A DNA stretch of 64,000 nt from Aureimonas fodinaquatilis. Lineage in GTDB: Bacteria > Pseudomonadota > Alphaproteobacteria > Rhizobiales > Rhizobiaceae. The first letter of the stretch is position 1. Each line of letters begins with the position of its first letter. Position numbers and translations under genes: made by a program. The stretch lies in the NCBI RefSeq assembly GCF_008369445.1, contig NZ_VTWH01000005.1, positions 62,001 to 126,000 on the forward strand, read 5' to 3'. The notes under the pieces are model-generated. The model was not told the DNA's origin, made no database searches, and saw only the letters and a list, made by a program, of their open reading frames with translations. Below are positions 1 to 8,608 of the stretch, one piece after another.

Positions 1-1010
1 GCCACGTATTGCATGATCTGACGCAAGATCAGGGTGTCGCAATGGCCGCTCCCGTTGGCTTTGGTGATTCCTATCGCGATTATCCGATTGTTGGCACCAC
101 AACGGCGCTTGTCTCCGTGCTTGCCCCGCAACTTGCCGAGGGTCGGTCATTCGCAACACTGGGGGAGGCGGTGATTGGTTCGTCCGTTGCGCTGTCGGGC
201 AGCACGGTTACGCCGATCCATGGTGCGGCGGGGCTGCCGGGTGAGGCTCATGCCGAGGTTGAATACACGATTGTCGGCCGCATGCCAGAAACCGGTACGG
301 TTTGGGACCGGGCTATTCTGGTGCCGATTGCCTCTGTTTGGGCTGTGCATGGCATGGGTGAGCATAACCATGACCATGATGAGCACAGCCATAACGAAGC
401 CAGTCATGAAGATGGGCATGATCATGCCGGCTTTGACCCGGCTGCGCCAATCAATGAAAGTTTTTCTTCCTACAGTGCAGGGGTTCCGGCAATCGTCGTT
501 CGCCCAACCTCCATTGCTGATGCCTATCGGTTGCGGCAAAGCTACAGAAATGGCGAAACACAGGCAGTGTTTCCGGCAGAGGTCCTGACCCGGCTATATG
601 CGACATTGGGAGATGCCAGAACCGTGCTTCTGGCAGTAACAGGGGTAACACAGGGTATTGTGGCCGCGGCACTGGTTCTGGTGGCGGTTTTGCATATTGG
701 CCAGCGACGGCGGCAGATTGGCGCGCTTCGAGCTTTTGGCGCACCCGCACATGCAGTCTTTGCGCTGATATGGGGTCAGCTTTCCATTCTTGTTCTTGCC
801 GGAATTGCGCTTGGGCTGTTGTTGGGCTGGCAAGGTGCGCAGCTTATGTCTTCCGTCTTTGCAGCGCAGAACGGTATGAGGCTGCCAATAGAATCGCACC
901 GGGAAGATTTCCGCTATGTTCTGCTGCTTGTGACGTTCGCGGGCGTCATTGCTGCGGTGCCATCAGTCCTGGTTTACCGGCAGTCGCCGGCAGAAGCGCT
1001 GCGGTCATAG
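1..1010 (+). CDS. FtsX/MacB-type ABC transporter permease (5' truncated by window edge)
   Basis: The reading frame is open to the left edge, so the N-terminus lies outside the window; the first possible start inside is a TTG at 9, but the gene probably begins earlier. The C-terminal half has the FtsX layout: an extracytoplasmic domain, then three hydrophobic segments at about residues 203-229, 249-273 and 303-323 (numbered from 9). A loop coded at 348-425 carries nine His and several Asp/Glu in 26 residues, which suggests metal binding. His-rich FtsX permeases of this sort are known next to zinc-regulated genes (the Vibrio zrg type); the ATPase partner should lie just left of the window. The permease family is firm; zinc as ligand is inference. 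Confidence 0.85.
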   Translation, partial: HVLHDLTQDQGVAMAAPVGFGDSYRDYPIVGTTTALVSVLAPQLAEGRSFATLGEAVIGSSVALSGSTVTPIHGAAGLPGEAHAEVEYTIVGRMPETGTVWDRAILVPIASVWAVHGMGEHNHDHDEHSHNEASHEDGHDHAGFDPAAPINESFSSYSAGVPAIVVRPTSIADAYRLRQSYRNGETQAVFPAEVLTRLYATLGDARTVLLAVTGVTQGIVAAALVLVAVLHIGQRRRQIGALRAFGAPAHAVFALIWGQLSILVLAGIALGLLLGWQGAQLMSSVFAAQNGMRLPIESHREDFRYVLLLVTFAGVIAAVPSVLVYRQSPAEALRS

Positions 1011-1179
1011 GCTTTTTACGTGTTCTTCAATCAACCGTAACGCTCCAGCACTTTCTGGCGCACTGTACTGCCTTTGAAGCGGGTCGGTTCAACCCGATAT
1101 TCCAAGCGGGAATACGGCAGGCGGAGCCTTTTCCAAATGCACGAGAGTGCGCAAAAGGCCCTGCCTTGCTTCTGAGCCC

Positions 1180-2643
1180 TTAGAACTCGACGGCGTAATA
1201 TTTCGCTTCCATGAATTCCAGAATGCCCGTTACACCGCCTTCACGGCCAAGCCCGCTCTGCTTCACGCCGCCAAATGGCGCCGCCGGATCTGACATCAGG
1301 CCACGGTTAATGCCCAGCATGCCAGCCTCAACATCTTTGCCGACCCGCATCGCGCGTTTCAGATCACCGGAATAGATATAGGCTGCAAGACCATACTCCG
1401 TATCGTTGGCAAGGCCGATTGCCTGTTCCTCGGTTTCAAACTTGTAGACCGGAGCCACCGGACCAAATATTTCCTCGTGAGCGATTGCGGCGTGGACCGG
1501 AACGTTCTGCAGCACGGTTGGCGGGTAGAAATAACCACTGCCGGGCAGGGGTGCGCCACCCGTCGTGGCCTGCGCACCAAGCTTGATCGCATCTGAAACC
1601 AGCTGATCGATTTTCTGCACTGCCTTCTGGGTGATCATCGGACCGCATTGCGTTTCAGGATCATAGCCAGTGCCAATTTTTAGCGCGGCCATCCGCTCGG
1701 TCAGGCCCTTCACAAATGCATTGTGAATGCCCGCCTGTACGTAAAAGCGGTTGGCTGCGGTGCAGGCTTCACCCGCATTGCGCATCTTGGCCACCATGGC
1801 ACCATCAAGTGCCGCTTCCAGATCAGCATCGTCAAACACCACAAAGGGGGCATTGCCACCCAGTTCCATCGAGCAACTGACCACAGTTTTTGCCGCTTCT
1901 GCCAGAAGCACTCTGCCGATGCCGGTTGAACCAGTGAAAGACAATTTGCGAACGCGTGGATCAGCCAACATGGCATTGGTGACGCGGCCGGGTTTGGTGG
2001 TGGTGAGCACATTGACCACACCAGCAGGCACGCCTGCTTCCGCACCAAGCCGTGCCATGGCATAGGCAGTCAGCGGCGTTTCCGACGCCGGTTTGAGAAT
2101 GACGGTGCAGCCGGCAGCCAGTGCCGGGCCAATTTTGCGCGTTGCCATGGCGGCAGGAAAATTCCAGGGCGTGATCAGGACGGAGATGCCAATGGCCTCG
2201 TGGTCAACAAGAATGTTGTGCGAGCCTGAAGGTGTGTGCCGATACTCGCCCGGAATTTGGGTTGCCTGCTCGGCATACCAGCGAAAAAACTCGGCAGCAT
2301 AGGCCAGTTCGCCGCGGGCATCAGGCAGCGCCTTGCCATTTTCCAGCGATATCAGCGTGGCCAGTTCTTCGGCGTGGTCGCTCATCAAGTGAAACCAGCG
2401 GCGCAGTATTTCGGCCCGCTTGCGAGGTGGAGTTGCACGCCAGCCCGGTGCGGCCGCTTCAGCAGCGTCCACGGCGCTCAACGCATCCTCAACACTCGCA
2501 TCGGCAACCTCTGCAAGTACATTGCCGGTGGATGGGTCAATGACCGGAATTCCGGAACCCTTATGCCATTTGCCGGCAATATAGAGGCCGTTCGCATGGA
2601 GGGCAGGGTCGCTGTAGCCGGAAAGTTTCGTATGCAGAGTCAT
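1180..2643 (-). CDS. gabD: NAD(P)-dependent succinate-semialdehyde dehydrogenase
   Basis: 487 aa; oxidises succinate semialdehyde to succinate. Aldehyde dehydrogenase landmarks are all present: PWNFP at 159-163, FTGST near 236-240, catalytic Glu260 in MELGGNAP and nucleophile Cys294 in GEACTA. The C-terminal PFGGVKQSGLGREGG is typical of the SSADH branch. I chose ATG 2643, which starts MTLHTKLSG 16 nt after the upstream alcohol dehydrogenase stop; the frame stays open further upstream, but that stretch lies inside the dehydrogenase gene. The two genes form one minus-strand operon. Together they suit oxidation of 4-hydroxybutyrate, or a similar omega-hydroxy acid, to succinate, as in the BlcA/BlcB pair of Agrobacterium. 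No lactonase (BlcC) is present here. Confidence 0.88.
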   Translation of the reverse strand: MTLHTKLSGYSDPALHANGLYIAGKWHKGSGIPVIDPSTGNVLAEVADASVEDALSAVDAAEAAAPGWRATPPRKRAEILRRWFHLMSDHAEELATLISLENGKALPDARGELAYAAEFFRWYAEQATQIPGEYRHTPSGSHNILVDHEAIGISVLITPWNFPAAMATRKIGPALAAGCTVILKPASETPLTAYAMARLGAEAGVPAGVVNVLTTTKPGRVTNAMLADPRVRKLSFTGSTGIGRVLLAEAAKTVVSCSMELGGNAPFVVFDDADLEAALDGAMVAKMRNAGEACTAANRFYVQAGIHNAFVKGLTERMAALKIGTGYDPETQCGPMITQKAVQKIDQLVSDAIKLGAQATTGGAPLPGSGYFYPPTVLQNVPVHAAIAHEEIFGPVAPVYKFETEEQAIGLANDTEYGLAAYIYSGDLKRAMRVGKDVEAGMLGINRGLMSDPAAPFGGVKQSGLGREGGVTGILEFMEAKYYAVEF

Positions 2644-2659
2644 AGATTCGGTCCTTGGA

Positions 2660-3862
2660 CTATTTATCGAGCAGGGAGGCGTCGCCTTTGAAGGCGGCAG
2701 TGACGAGTTTGCGCATGTCAGGCAGAGGCAGGGGGCGGGGATTGTTCTGGATAAGCCGCGCAATGCCGCAACTCTGTTCGGCAACCCAGTCAATGCTGCC
2801 TTCATCCAATCCGAGATCACGCAGCGTTGGCGGAATGCCGATTTTCGCCAGCAGCGCTTCCACAGCGGGTATCACCTCATCGGCACTGCCCAAGCCGGTC
2901 ACGCCGGCAATCCTGGCAAGTTCCGGCGCAATGGCTGGTGCGTTCCACCGCATGACATAGGGCAGCATGCACGCAACGCCGGCACCGTGCGCGGTGTGGG
3001 TAAGAGCGCCAACGGGGTACTGAATCGCATGTGCGGCCGCAACGCCTGCGACGCCGAAGGCAAGGCCCGCAAGTGTGGCGCCCATCATCACCTTTTCGCG
3101 CGCCTCACTGTCCTTGCCATTCGTGCAGGCGGCTTCCAGACCCTGCCACAAAAGTGAAATTGCCTGCAGAGCGAACTGGTCGGACATGGCGTTTTTGCCG
3201 ATGAAAACCCGCTCCTGCGAAAGTCCGGCGATTGGTTCGCGACGCAGCGTTGTCAAAGCTTCAATAGCGTGGGTCAGCGCGTCCGCACCGGCAATCGCTG
3301 TCAGGCCGGGAGGGCAGCTCAGAGTCAGATCAGGATCACAGATCGATGCAGTGGGAATAATGTACGGGCTGGAAATTCCAACCTTGAGGCTGCGCTCCGC
3401 ATCCGACACCACTGCCACAGGAGTGACCTCGGACCCTGTGCCTGATGTGGTGGGAATGGCGATGATCGGCATGACCGGCCCGGGAACATTGTATTCGCCG
3501 TAGTAATCCTGCGGTCGCCCGCCATGTGTCAGCAGCACGGCAATGCATTTCGCCATGTCGAGGCAGGAGCCACCTCCAATGCCGATGATGAGATCAGGCG
3601 CAAAATTGCGCGCTGCGTTGCTGCTGGCGATTGCTGACTCCACCGGAACATCCGGCAGGGTCGAGCTGTCGACCCGGGTGGCCAAGCCTGCGTCTTCCAA
3701 TTGCTGCACCATTGCCAGAAGGTCCGGGTCAGCGGCAAGCCTTTCATCGGTCACCACCAGCGCACGTTGTCCGAGCTTTGATGCGATGAGACCAAGAGAA
3801 CCTCGTTGGCCAGAACCGAAAATCAGCTCCCGCGGTGCTCTCATGGTGCCGAATAGCGTCAT
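2660..3862 (-). CDS. Iron-containing alcohol dehydrogenase
   Basis: 400 aa, group III (Fe-ADH) family. GGGS at 96-99 and PTTSGTGSE around 137-145 form the NAD site. Metal ligands are visible as Asp194, His198, His278 and His292. The start is ATG 3862, preceded by a strong AGGAGAGG Shine-Dalgarno; an in-frame start further upstream would add 22 residues unlike the family. It is first in an operon with the semialdehyde dehydrogenase, which suggests it makes the semialdehyde (4-hydroxybutyrate dehydrogenase-like). Overlapping palindromes about 70-90 nt upstream are a likely operator. The substrate is inferred from the neighbour, not from the protein. Confidence 0.85.
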   Translation of the reverse strand: MTLFGTMRAPRELIFGSGQRGSLGLIASKLGQRALVVTDERLAADPDLLAMVQQLEDAGLATRVDSSTLPDVPVESAIASSNAARNFAPDLIIGIGGGSCLDMAKCIAVLLTHGGRPQDYYGEYNVPGPVMPIIAIPTTSGTGSEVTPVAVVSDAERSLKVGISSPYIIPTASICDPDLTLSCPPGLTAIAGADALTHAIEALTTLRREPIAGLSQERVFIGKNAMSDQFALQAISLLWQGLEAACTNGKDSEAREKVMMGATLAGLAFGVAGVAAAHAIQYPVGALTHTAHGAGVACMLPYVMRWNAPAIAPELARIAGVTGLGSADEVIPAVEALLAKIGIPPTLRDLGLDEGSIDWVAEQSCGIARLIQNNPRPLPLPDMRKLVTAAFKGDASLLDK

Positions 3863-3932
3863 GCCGAACCTCTCCTCTGCCGACTCAGGATTCTGCTGAC
3901 ACTGACAAGAATTTCCGCCGGATATCAATGGA

Positions 3933-3950
3933 ATCGTATACGATATCGTA
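3933..3950. promoter_or_regulatory. Overlapping palindromes, candidate operator of the alcohol dehydrogenase operon
   Basis: ATCGTATACGAT (3933-3944) and TACGATATCGTA (3939-3950) are each perfect 12-bp palindromes sharing six bases. They lie about 70-90 nt upstream of the alcohol dehydrogenase start. The form T-x-GTATAC-x-A resembles operators of GntR-family (FadR subgroup) repressors. No GntR gene is in the window, so the regulator would be encoded elsewhere. Confidence 0.5.
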
Positions 3951-4409
3951 TTTGTCCAGGTATTCTATCGGCAACAGCTTCAGCTATGTCAACATTGAAC
4001 CCGACAAATTCCAAGTGGCAATAAGGAGTGCATGAAAAGCAGGATAAGGTGGACCCGGAGAGCCTGGTCGGCAATCAACATTTGATAGTGCGCAGCGGCT
4101 CCGCGGCCCGGCACGATGCCTGCCTCAGTAAAATGCCCTGTTCAAAAATTTCTCAGACAAATGCCCATTCTCACAATGGGATACTGCCGATAATGGAATT
4201 GCCCGAACAGTCTGTGCAGAAAGCAATGAATTGGCACATTTTTCGGCCGCTATCAAAACGCGCGTCAGAAACGGTGGCTTGGCATTTCATGCCATGTTTC
4301 ATCACATGGACCGTTCAAGCAGCCAACTGCTTTCAGTTTGAGCGCGAATTTTTTGTAAAAGGCGGTTGAACCAAGGGCCACGGGTGGGCTGACCGCCAGA
4401 GCAGCCCGC
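3951..4409. other. Intergenic stretch with no supported gene
   Basis: Between the alcohol dehydrogenase promoter and the end of actR. It holds a 113-codon plus-strand frame (from GTG 4028) and a 17-codon frame with a good AAGGAG (ATG 4032); neither product resembles a known family. A weak GGGCTG/CAGCCC hairpin near 4385-4406 could end actR transcription. Confidence 0.5.
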
Positions 4410-4985
4410 CTAACGCGGAGCGTTTTTGGCCAGGATCCGTTGCAAAGTCCGGCGATGCATGGATAGCCGGCGGGCGGTTTCCGAAACATTGTGGCCATAC
4501 AACTCGAAAATGCGCTGAATATGCTCCCAGCGAACCCGGTCGGCCGACATGGGATTGTCCGGCGGCACAGCGCGGCTTTCATTATTCTGCAGCAATGCCG
4601 ACAAAATATCATCCGTCGATGAAGGCTTGCACAAATAATCAACAGCGCCTTTCTTCACCGCCGACACAGCTGTCGCGATGTTGCCATAGGCGGTCAACAC
4701 AACAATACTGGCCGTCGGGCGTTTTTCATGAAGCGCAGTCACCACTTCCAGGCCGCTTCCATCCGGCAGACGAAGATCTACCAATGCAAAACCGGGTGGC
4801 GAGGTCGTAACCTCGGCCATAGCGTCGTGCAGGGTAGACACCAGCCTCGGATGAAAACCGCGCTGTTCCATTATGCGGCCGAGTCGCTGTGCGAAACCGT
4901 GATCACTATCCACGATCAGCATCGAGGGATCGTTCCCCGGAATTCGCAGCGGCCGCGTTTCGGTGATAGGTGTCTCTAGATTCAT
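4410..4985 (-). CDS. actR: ActR/RegA-family response regulator
   Basis: 191 aa. The receiver domain spans about 20-135, with acidic pocket Asp26/Asp28, phospho-acceptor Asp70 in ALVDLRLPDGSG, Thr98 and Lys120. A short linker leads to a Fis-type HTH at about 150-191 (WEHIQRIFELYG, then SETARRLSMHRRTLQR), the conserved signature of RegA/PrrA/ActR/RoxR. These regulators answer a membrane redox kinase (RegB/ActS) and control energy metabolism, carbon and nitrogen fixation, or acid tolerance. The kinase gene normally sits beside it; here hrpB ends only 206 nt upstream and no kinase is in the window. Family call is firm. Confidence 0.92.
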   Translation of the reverse strand: MNLETPITETRPLRIPGNDPSMLIVDSDHGFAQRLGRIMEQRGFHPRLVSTLHDAMAEVTTSPPGFALVDLRLPDGSGLEVVTALHEKRPTASIVVLTAYGNIATAVSAVKKGAVDYLCKPSSTDDILSALLQNNESRAVPPDNPMSADRVRWEHIQRIFELYGHNVSETARRLSMHRRTLQRILAKNAPR

Positions 4986-5140
4986 CCATACGGTCTCCCG
5001 AGCAATTGTGCTGGGTACAACGAACGAATGTATCTAAGGGTTGCGAGAAATCAAACTTCGAGATGAATTTTCTACAACATTTCTAGGCTGGATACCGCAA
5101 ATTTGTGTGACATCGTGACGATCAATAATTTTAAATAAAA

Positions 5141-5170
5141 CAAAGAATTAAGGATTTTTATTATTCTTTG
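5141..5170 (-). terminator. Candidate AT-rich terminator after hrpB
   Basis: An 8-bp inverted repeat, CAAAGAAT (5141-5148) and ATTCTTTG (5163-5170), with a 14-nt loop begins about 21 nt past the hrpB stop. On the minus strand it is followed by TTTTATTT. The stem is A/T-rich and weak, so confidence is moderate; the actR promoter must lie in the same gap. Confidence 0.42.
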
Positions 5171-5191
5171 ACATCCAACATTACACGCTGT

Positions 5192-7633
5192 TTATCGGCG
5201 TGGTTTGGCTCTTGCGGTGGCCACTGCCCGGGCCGGGTCTTCCGGCCATTCATGCTTGGGGTAGCGCCCTCGCAAATCTGCCCGAACGTCGCGCCACGAA
5301 CCAGCCCAAAATCCCGGCAGATCCCGTGTGATCTGTATGGGACGATGAGCGGGCGACAACAGTTCCAGGGTCAAGGGCAGCATACCATCGGCAATAGCAG
5401 GGTGCTCGACCAACCCGAACAACTCCTGAACACGGATGGCCAGGATCGCCTGCCCGTTTTCATAGCGCAGCGGCAGCCTGTTGCCCGTCGGAGCTTCGAA
5501 ATGTGATGGTGCAATCGTGTCCAGCCGCCGGGCAAGGTTGGCTGGCACTCTTGCCAGAAGCGCATCGGCCAACACGGCGGGGCTGATTTCAGCGAATTTC
5601 TGAAGACCTGGCAGAAACGGCATCAGCCAGTCTTCCAGACTGTCACTCAACGCGCCTGTCGACATATCGGGCCATGGCGCGCCCACTGTTTCGTGCAGGA
5701 AGGCCAGCCGGCCCAGAAGACGCTCGCCACCCTTGTCAAACGGCAAGGCTTCCACGCCAAGCTGGCGAATGCCCTGGATCAGCGCATCAGCAATGGCTGC
5801 CGGAGCTGGATTGGCCAACGGTGTCTCGGCCAGCATGGCCCGGCCAAGCAAACGCACGCGTCTCGCACGCACACTGCGGGTGGTAGTGTCGAAAGCAACG
5901 CGCTCTTCTTCAGTTATATGCGGTGCAAGCACGGATTCCAGAATATCGCGGCGCATGGCCGCCGCGGCGTGGATGCGTCCTGTTCTGGCCTGTCCCTGTA
6001 GCTCCGCCACCACCAAAGCCGGTGCATCCGCCAAAGTCCAGGCTTCATCAACCACGCCGCCCCGCCCATTGGACAAAAGAAAATGTCCGCGTGCACCCCG
6101 CGCAAGAGCTATTCGGTCCGGGTAAGCCAAAGTCAGCAGCACCGCGCCGTCTGCATGGTCGACGTCGCCTGCAGGCAGTTTTTGCCTGGCAAGTCTTTGC
6201 GCCAGCCCCAATGCCGCCTTTGCCCGAGGTGAGCGGTCGGTCCTGAAACGGCGATGGCGTTCCATCAGGTCAGGATCATTGCCACCCAGGCCCCGCTCTG
6301 TCAGCACAATGGCCAGTTCTGCCGCCAATTGTCTGGGTGCTCCCTCAGCGGCCCGCGCTACCATTGTGCCGAGGCGCGGCGGCAAAGCCAGATCGCGCAC
6401 CGCCACGCCGCGCGGGGTCAACCGCCCTGTGGCATCGATGGCTCCCAGTTGCAAAAGCAGATTGCGCGCTTCGTTCAACGCGGCTTCTGGCGGTTTGTCC
6501 AGAAATGTCAGGCTGGCAGGGTCTGTTACGCCCCACGCGGCGCAGTCGAGTATCAGGCCCGACAGGTCGGTGGACAGAATTTCCGGCGGGTCGAAAGGCG
6601 GCAAGGCCGCCGTTTGCCCCGAATGCCAAAGCCGGATGGCCGTGCCGGGTGCGGTTCGTCCCGCGCGTCCGGCGCGCTGATCTGCTGCCGCTTTGGAAAC
6701 CCGCACGGTTTCCAGCCGCGAAAGGCCAGTCGCCGGTTCAAAAACCGGTCTTCTGGCAAGGCCGCTATCAATGACGGTGTTCACGCCATCTATTGTGATG
6801 GAGGTTTCGGCAATTGATGTCGCCAGCACCACCTTGCGCTGCCCGTGCGGTGCAGGGCGGATAGCCAGATCCTGCCCCGCACTGTCCATTGCGCCGTATA
6901 AAGGTGCCAATATAATGTTGGCAGGCAGGCTCGGCTCCAGACGCTCTTTGACGCGCAGGATTTCGGCTTGCCCCGGCAGAAAGGCCAATATGCTGCCGGC
7001 CTGACTGGCCAGGGCGTCACGAACAGCCGCGGCAACGCTGTCTTCAATGCGTACGGTGCCACTGCGGTCACGATGCTCAATATTGACAGGAAAACTGCGC
7101 CCACTGCTTTCTATAACTGCGGCATTGTCCAGCAGGCTGGCAATTCGTGCGCCATCCAGTGTTGCAGACATGATCACGATTTTCAGATCATTGCGCAGGG
7201 CAGCCTGCACATCCAGCGCCAATGCCAGCCCAAGATCGGCATCCAGTGAACGTTCGTGAAACTCGTCGAACAAAATGGCTGAAACGCCCGCAAGGTCGGG
7301 GTCTGCCAGCACCATTCTCGTAAAAACGCCTTCGGTGATGACTTCGATGCGGGTGCGGTCCGAAATTCGAGTGTCCAGCCGCATTCGCCAGCCGACTGTT
7401 TCCCCCACTGTCTCATTCAGCAGGAATGCCATTCGGGAAGCGGCAGCACGCGCTGCAATTCGGCGTGGCTCAACCAGCAAAATGCGGCCGGAACTATAGG
7501 GTCGGTCTTTCAGGAACAGTGGCACCAGGGTGGTTTTTCCCGCACCCGGCGGCGCAACCAGAACAGCCTTGCCCTGTTGCTTCAGCACAGTGTCAAGCTG
7601 CGGCAAAATAGCCGTTACGGGCAAGTCAGACAT
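5192..7633 (-). CDS. hrpB: ATP-dependent RNA helicase HrpB
   Basis: 813 aa, DEAH/RHA-type superfamily 2 helicase of normal HrpB length. Visible motifs: Walker A PPGAGKTT at about 28-35, DEFH at 123-126, a SAT motif, and motif VI QRAGRAGR near 325-332, followed by the HrpB-specific C-terminal domain ending WAGSWRDVRADLRGRYPKHEWPEDP. Start ATG 7633; no strong Shine-Dalgarno is visible. It is transcribed toward actR with a 206-nt gap. The cellular role of HrpB is poorly defined in general (RNA or ribonucleoprotein remodelling). Confidence 0.95.
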   Translation of the reverse strand: MSDLPVTAILPQLDTVLKQQGKAVLVAPPGAGKTTLVPLFLKDRPYSSGRILLVEPRRIAARAAASRMAFLLNETVGETVGWRMRLDTRISDRTRIEVITEGVFTRMVLADPDLAGVSAILFDEFHERSLDADLGLALALDVQAALRNDLKIVIMSATLDGARIASLLDNAAVIESSGRSFPVNIEHRDRSGTVRIEDSVAAAVRDALASQAGSILAFLPGQAEILRVKERLEPSLPANIILAPLYGAMDSAGQDLAIRPAPHGQRKVVLATSIAETSITIDGVNTVIDSGLARRPVFEPATGLSRLETVRVSKAAADQRAGRAGRTAPGTAIRLWHSGQTAALPPFDPPEILSTDLSGLILDCAAWGVTDPASLTFLDKPPEAALNEARNLLLQLGAIDATGRLTPRGVAVRDLALPPRLGTMVARAAEGAPRQLAAELAIVLTERGLGGNDPDLMERHRRFRTDRSPRAKAALGLAQRLARQKLPAGDVDHADGAVLLTLAYPDRIALARGARGHFLLSNGRGGVVDEAWTLADAPALVVAELQGQARTGRIHAAAAMRRDILESVLAPHITEEERVAFDTTTRSVRARRVRLLGRAMLAETPLANPAPAAIADALIQGIRQLGVEALPFDKGGERLLGRLAFLHETVGAPWPDMSTGALSDSLEDWLMPFLPGLQKFAEISPAVLADALLARVPANLARRLDTIAPSHFEAPTGNRLPLRYENGQAILAIRVQELFGLVEHPAIADGMLPLTLELLSPAHRPIQITRDLPGFWAGSWRDVRADLRGRYPKHEWPEDPARAVATARAKPRR

Positions 7634-7784
7634 GATACATTCTCAAATGTTGCAGGCAGTAATCCTACCCCAATTGGCCGTTTCGCACAGTGACGTCAAA
7701 GCCAATTCGCATTTCGCCAAGATACAGCTTCTCTCTCTTGCCCTTATCTGCGATTAAAAGGTGAGTTTATTGGTGGGAAAATCG

Positions 7785-8543
7785 ATGTCTGACAATCAAG
7801 TGAAAGATGCGCGGCGAACGCTGGTGTTGACCGGGGCCTCCCGCGGGATAGGCCACGCGACTGTCAAACGCTTCTCGCGTGAGGGGTGGCGGGTGATCAC
7901 ATGCTCACGGCAGGATTTTTCCAACGATTGTCCGTGGCCGGCCGGGCCGGAAGACCATATTCGAGTGGACCTTGCCAATTCGGACGATATTGGCCACGCA
8001 ATATCCGAAATTCGACGCCGCCTGGAAGATAATGGCGGCAGGCTGGACGCGCTCGTCAACAATGCGGCGATTTCACCCAAGATGGAAGGTGGCTCGCGGA
8101 TGGATTCCATTCGCACCCCCATGCATGTCTGGCGCGATGTGTTTCAGGTGAACTTCTTTGCCCCCATCATGCTGGCGCGCGGCCTCTATACCGAATTGCG
8201 GCAGGCAGGGGGTTCGGTTGTCAATGTGACATCGATTGTTGGCAGCCGGGTGCATCCCTTTGCCGGTACAGCCTATGCAACGTCCAAGGCCGCATTGGCC
8301 TCCCTCACGCGGGAGATGGCGGCAGATTTTGGCCCTGCGGGCATCCGCGTTAACGCGATTGCGCCCGGGGAGATTGACACTGCCATTCTTTCTCCGGGCA
8401 CAGACAAGATCGTCGAAACCATTCCGATGCGCCGACTGGGCAAAACAGCGGAAGTTGCCGATATCATTTTCTTCCTCAGTTCAGGCCAGTCATCTTATGT
8501 GAATGGCGCCGAAATCCACATCAATGGTGGCCAGCACGTTTAA
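7785..8543 (+). CDS. SDR-family NAD(P)-dependent oxidoreductase
   Basis: 252 aa classical short-chain dehydrogenase. TGASRGIG near the N-terminus binds the cofactor and is followed by NNAA. The catalytic Ser, Tyr and Lys appear in NVTSIVG and YATSKAAL, and the C-terminal INGGQ is typical. I prefer ATG 7785 (MSDNQVKD), which has GGTGGG seven nt upstream, over an in-frame GTG at 7761 with no clear ribosome site. It stands alone, divergent from hrpB and convergent with the DUF308 gene, so its substrate cannot be inferred. Confidence 0.85.
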   Translation: MSDNQVKDARRTLVLTGASRGIGHATVKRFSREGWRVITCSRQDFSNDCPWPAGPEDHIRVDLANSDDIGHAISEIRRRLEDNGGRLDALVNNAAISPKMEGGSRMDSIRTPMHVWRDVFQVNFFAPIMLARGLYTELRQAGGSVVNVTSIVGSRVHPFAGTAYATSKAALASLTREMAADFGPAGIRVNAIAPGEIDTAILSPGTDKIVETIPMRRLGKTAEVADIIFFLSSGQSSYVNGAEIHINGGQHV

Positions 8544-8550
8544 CGGCCCA

Positions 8551-8590
8551 AGTGCGTTGCATCGGATCGAAAGACCATCCGCAACGCACT
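8551..8590. terminator. Bidirectional hairpin terminator between convergent genes
   Basis: AGTGCGTTGC (8551-8560) pairs perfectly with GCAACGCACT (8581-8590). An inner GGAT/ATCC pair may lengthen the stem. It sits between the stops of the SDR gene (8543) and the DUF308 gene (8609). There is no clear U-run on either side. Confidence 0.6.
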
Positions 8591-8608
8591 GCTTCAACGG
8601 CAGATGTT

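Noticed and set aside
147-539. Antisense frames within the permease and other long genes
   Set aside because: Long antisense frames are expected in GC-rich coding DNA; none has family motifs or a ribosome site.
4032-4085. 17-codon frame (MKSRIRWTRRAWSAINI) with a good ribosome site
   Set aside because: No gene follows on this strand, so a leader-peptide role has no target; likely chance.
4028-4369. 113-codon plus-strand reading frame in the gap before actR
   Set aside because: GTG start overlapping its own AAGGAG, no recognisable family and mixed residue use; not convincing as a gene.
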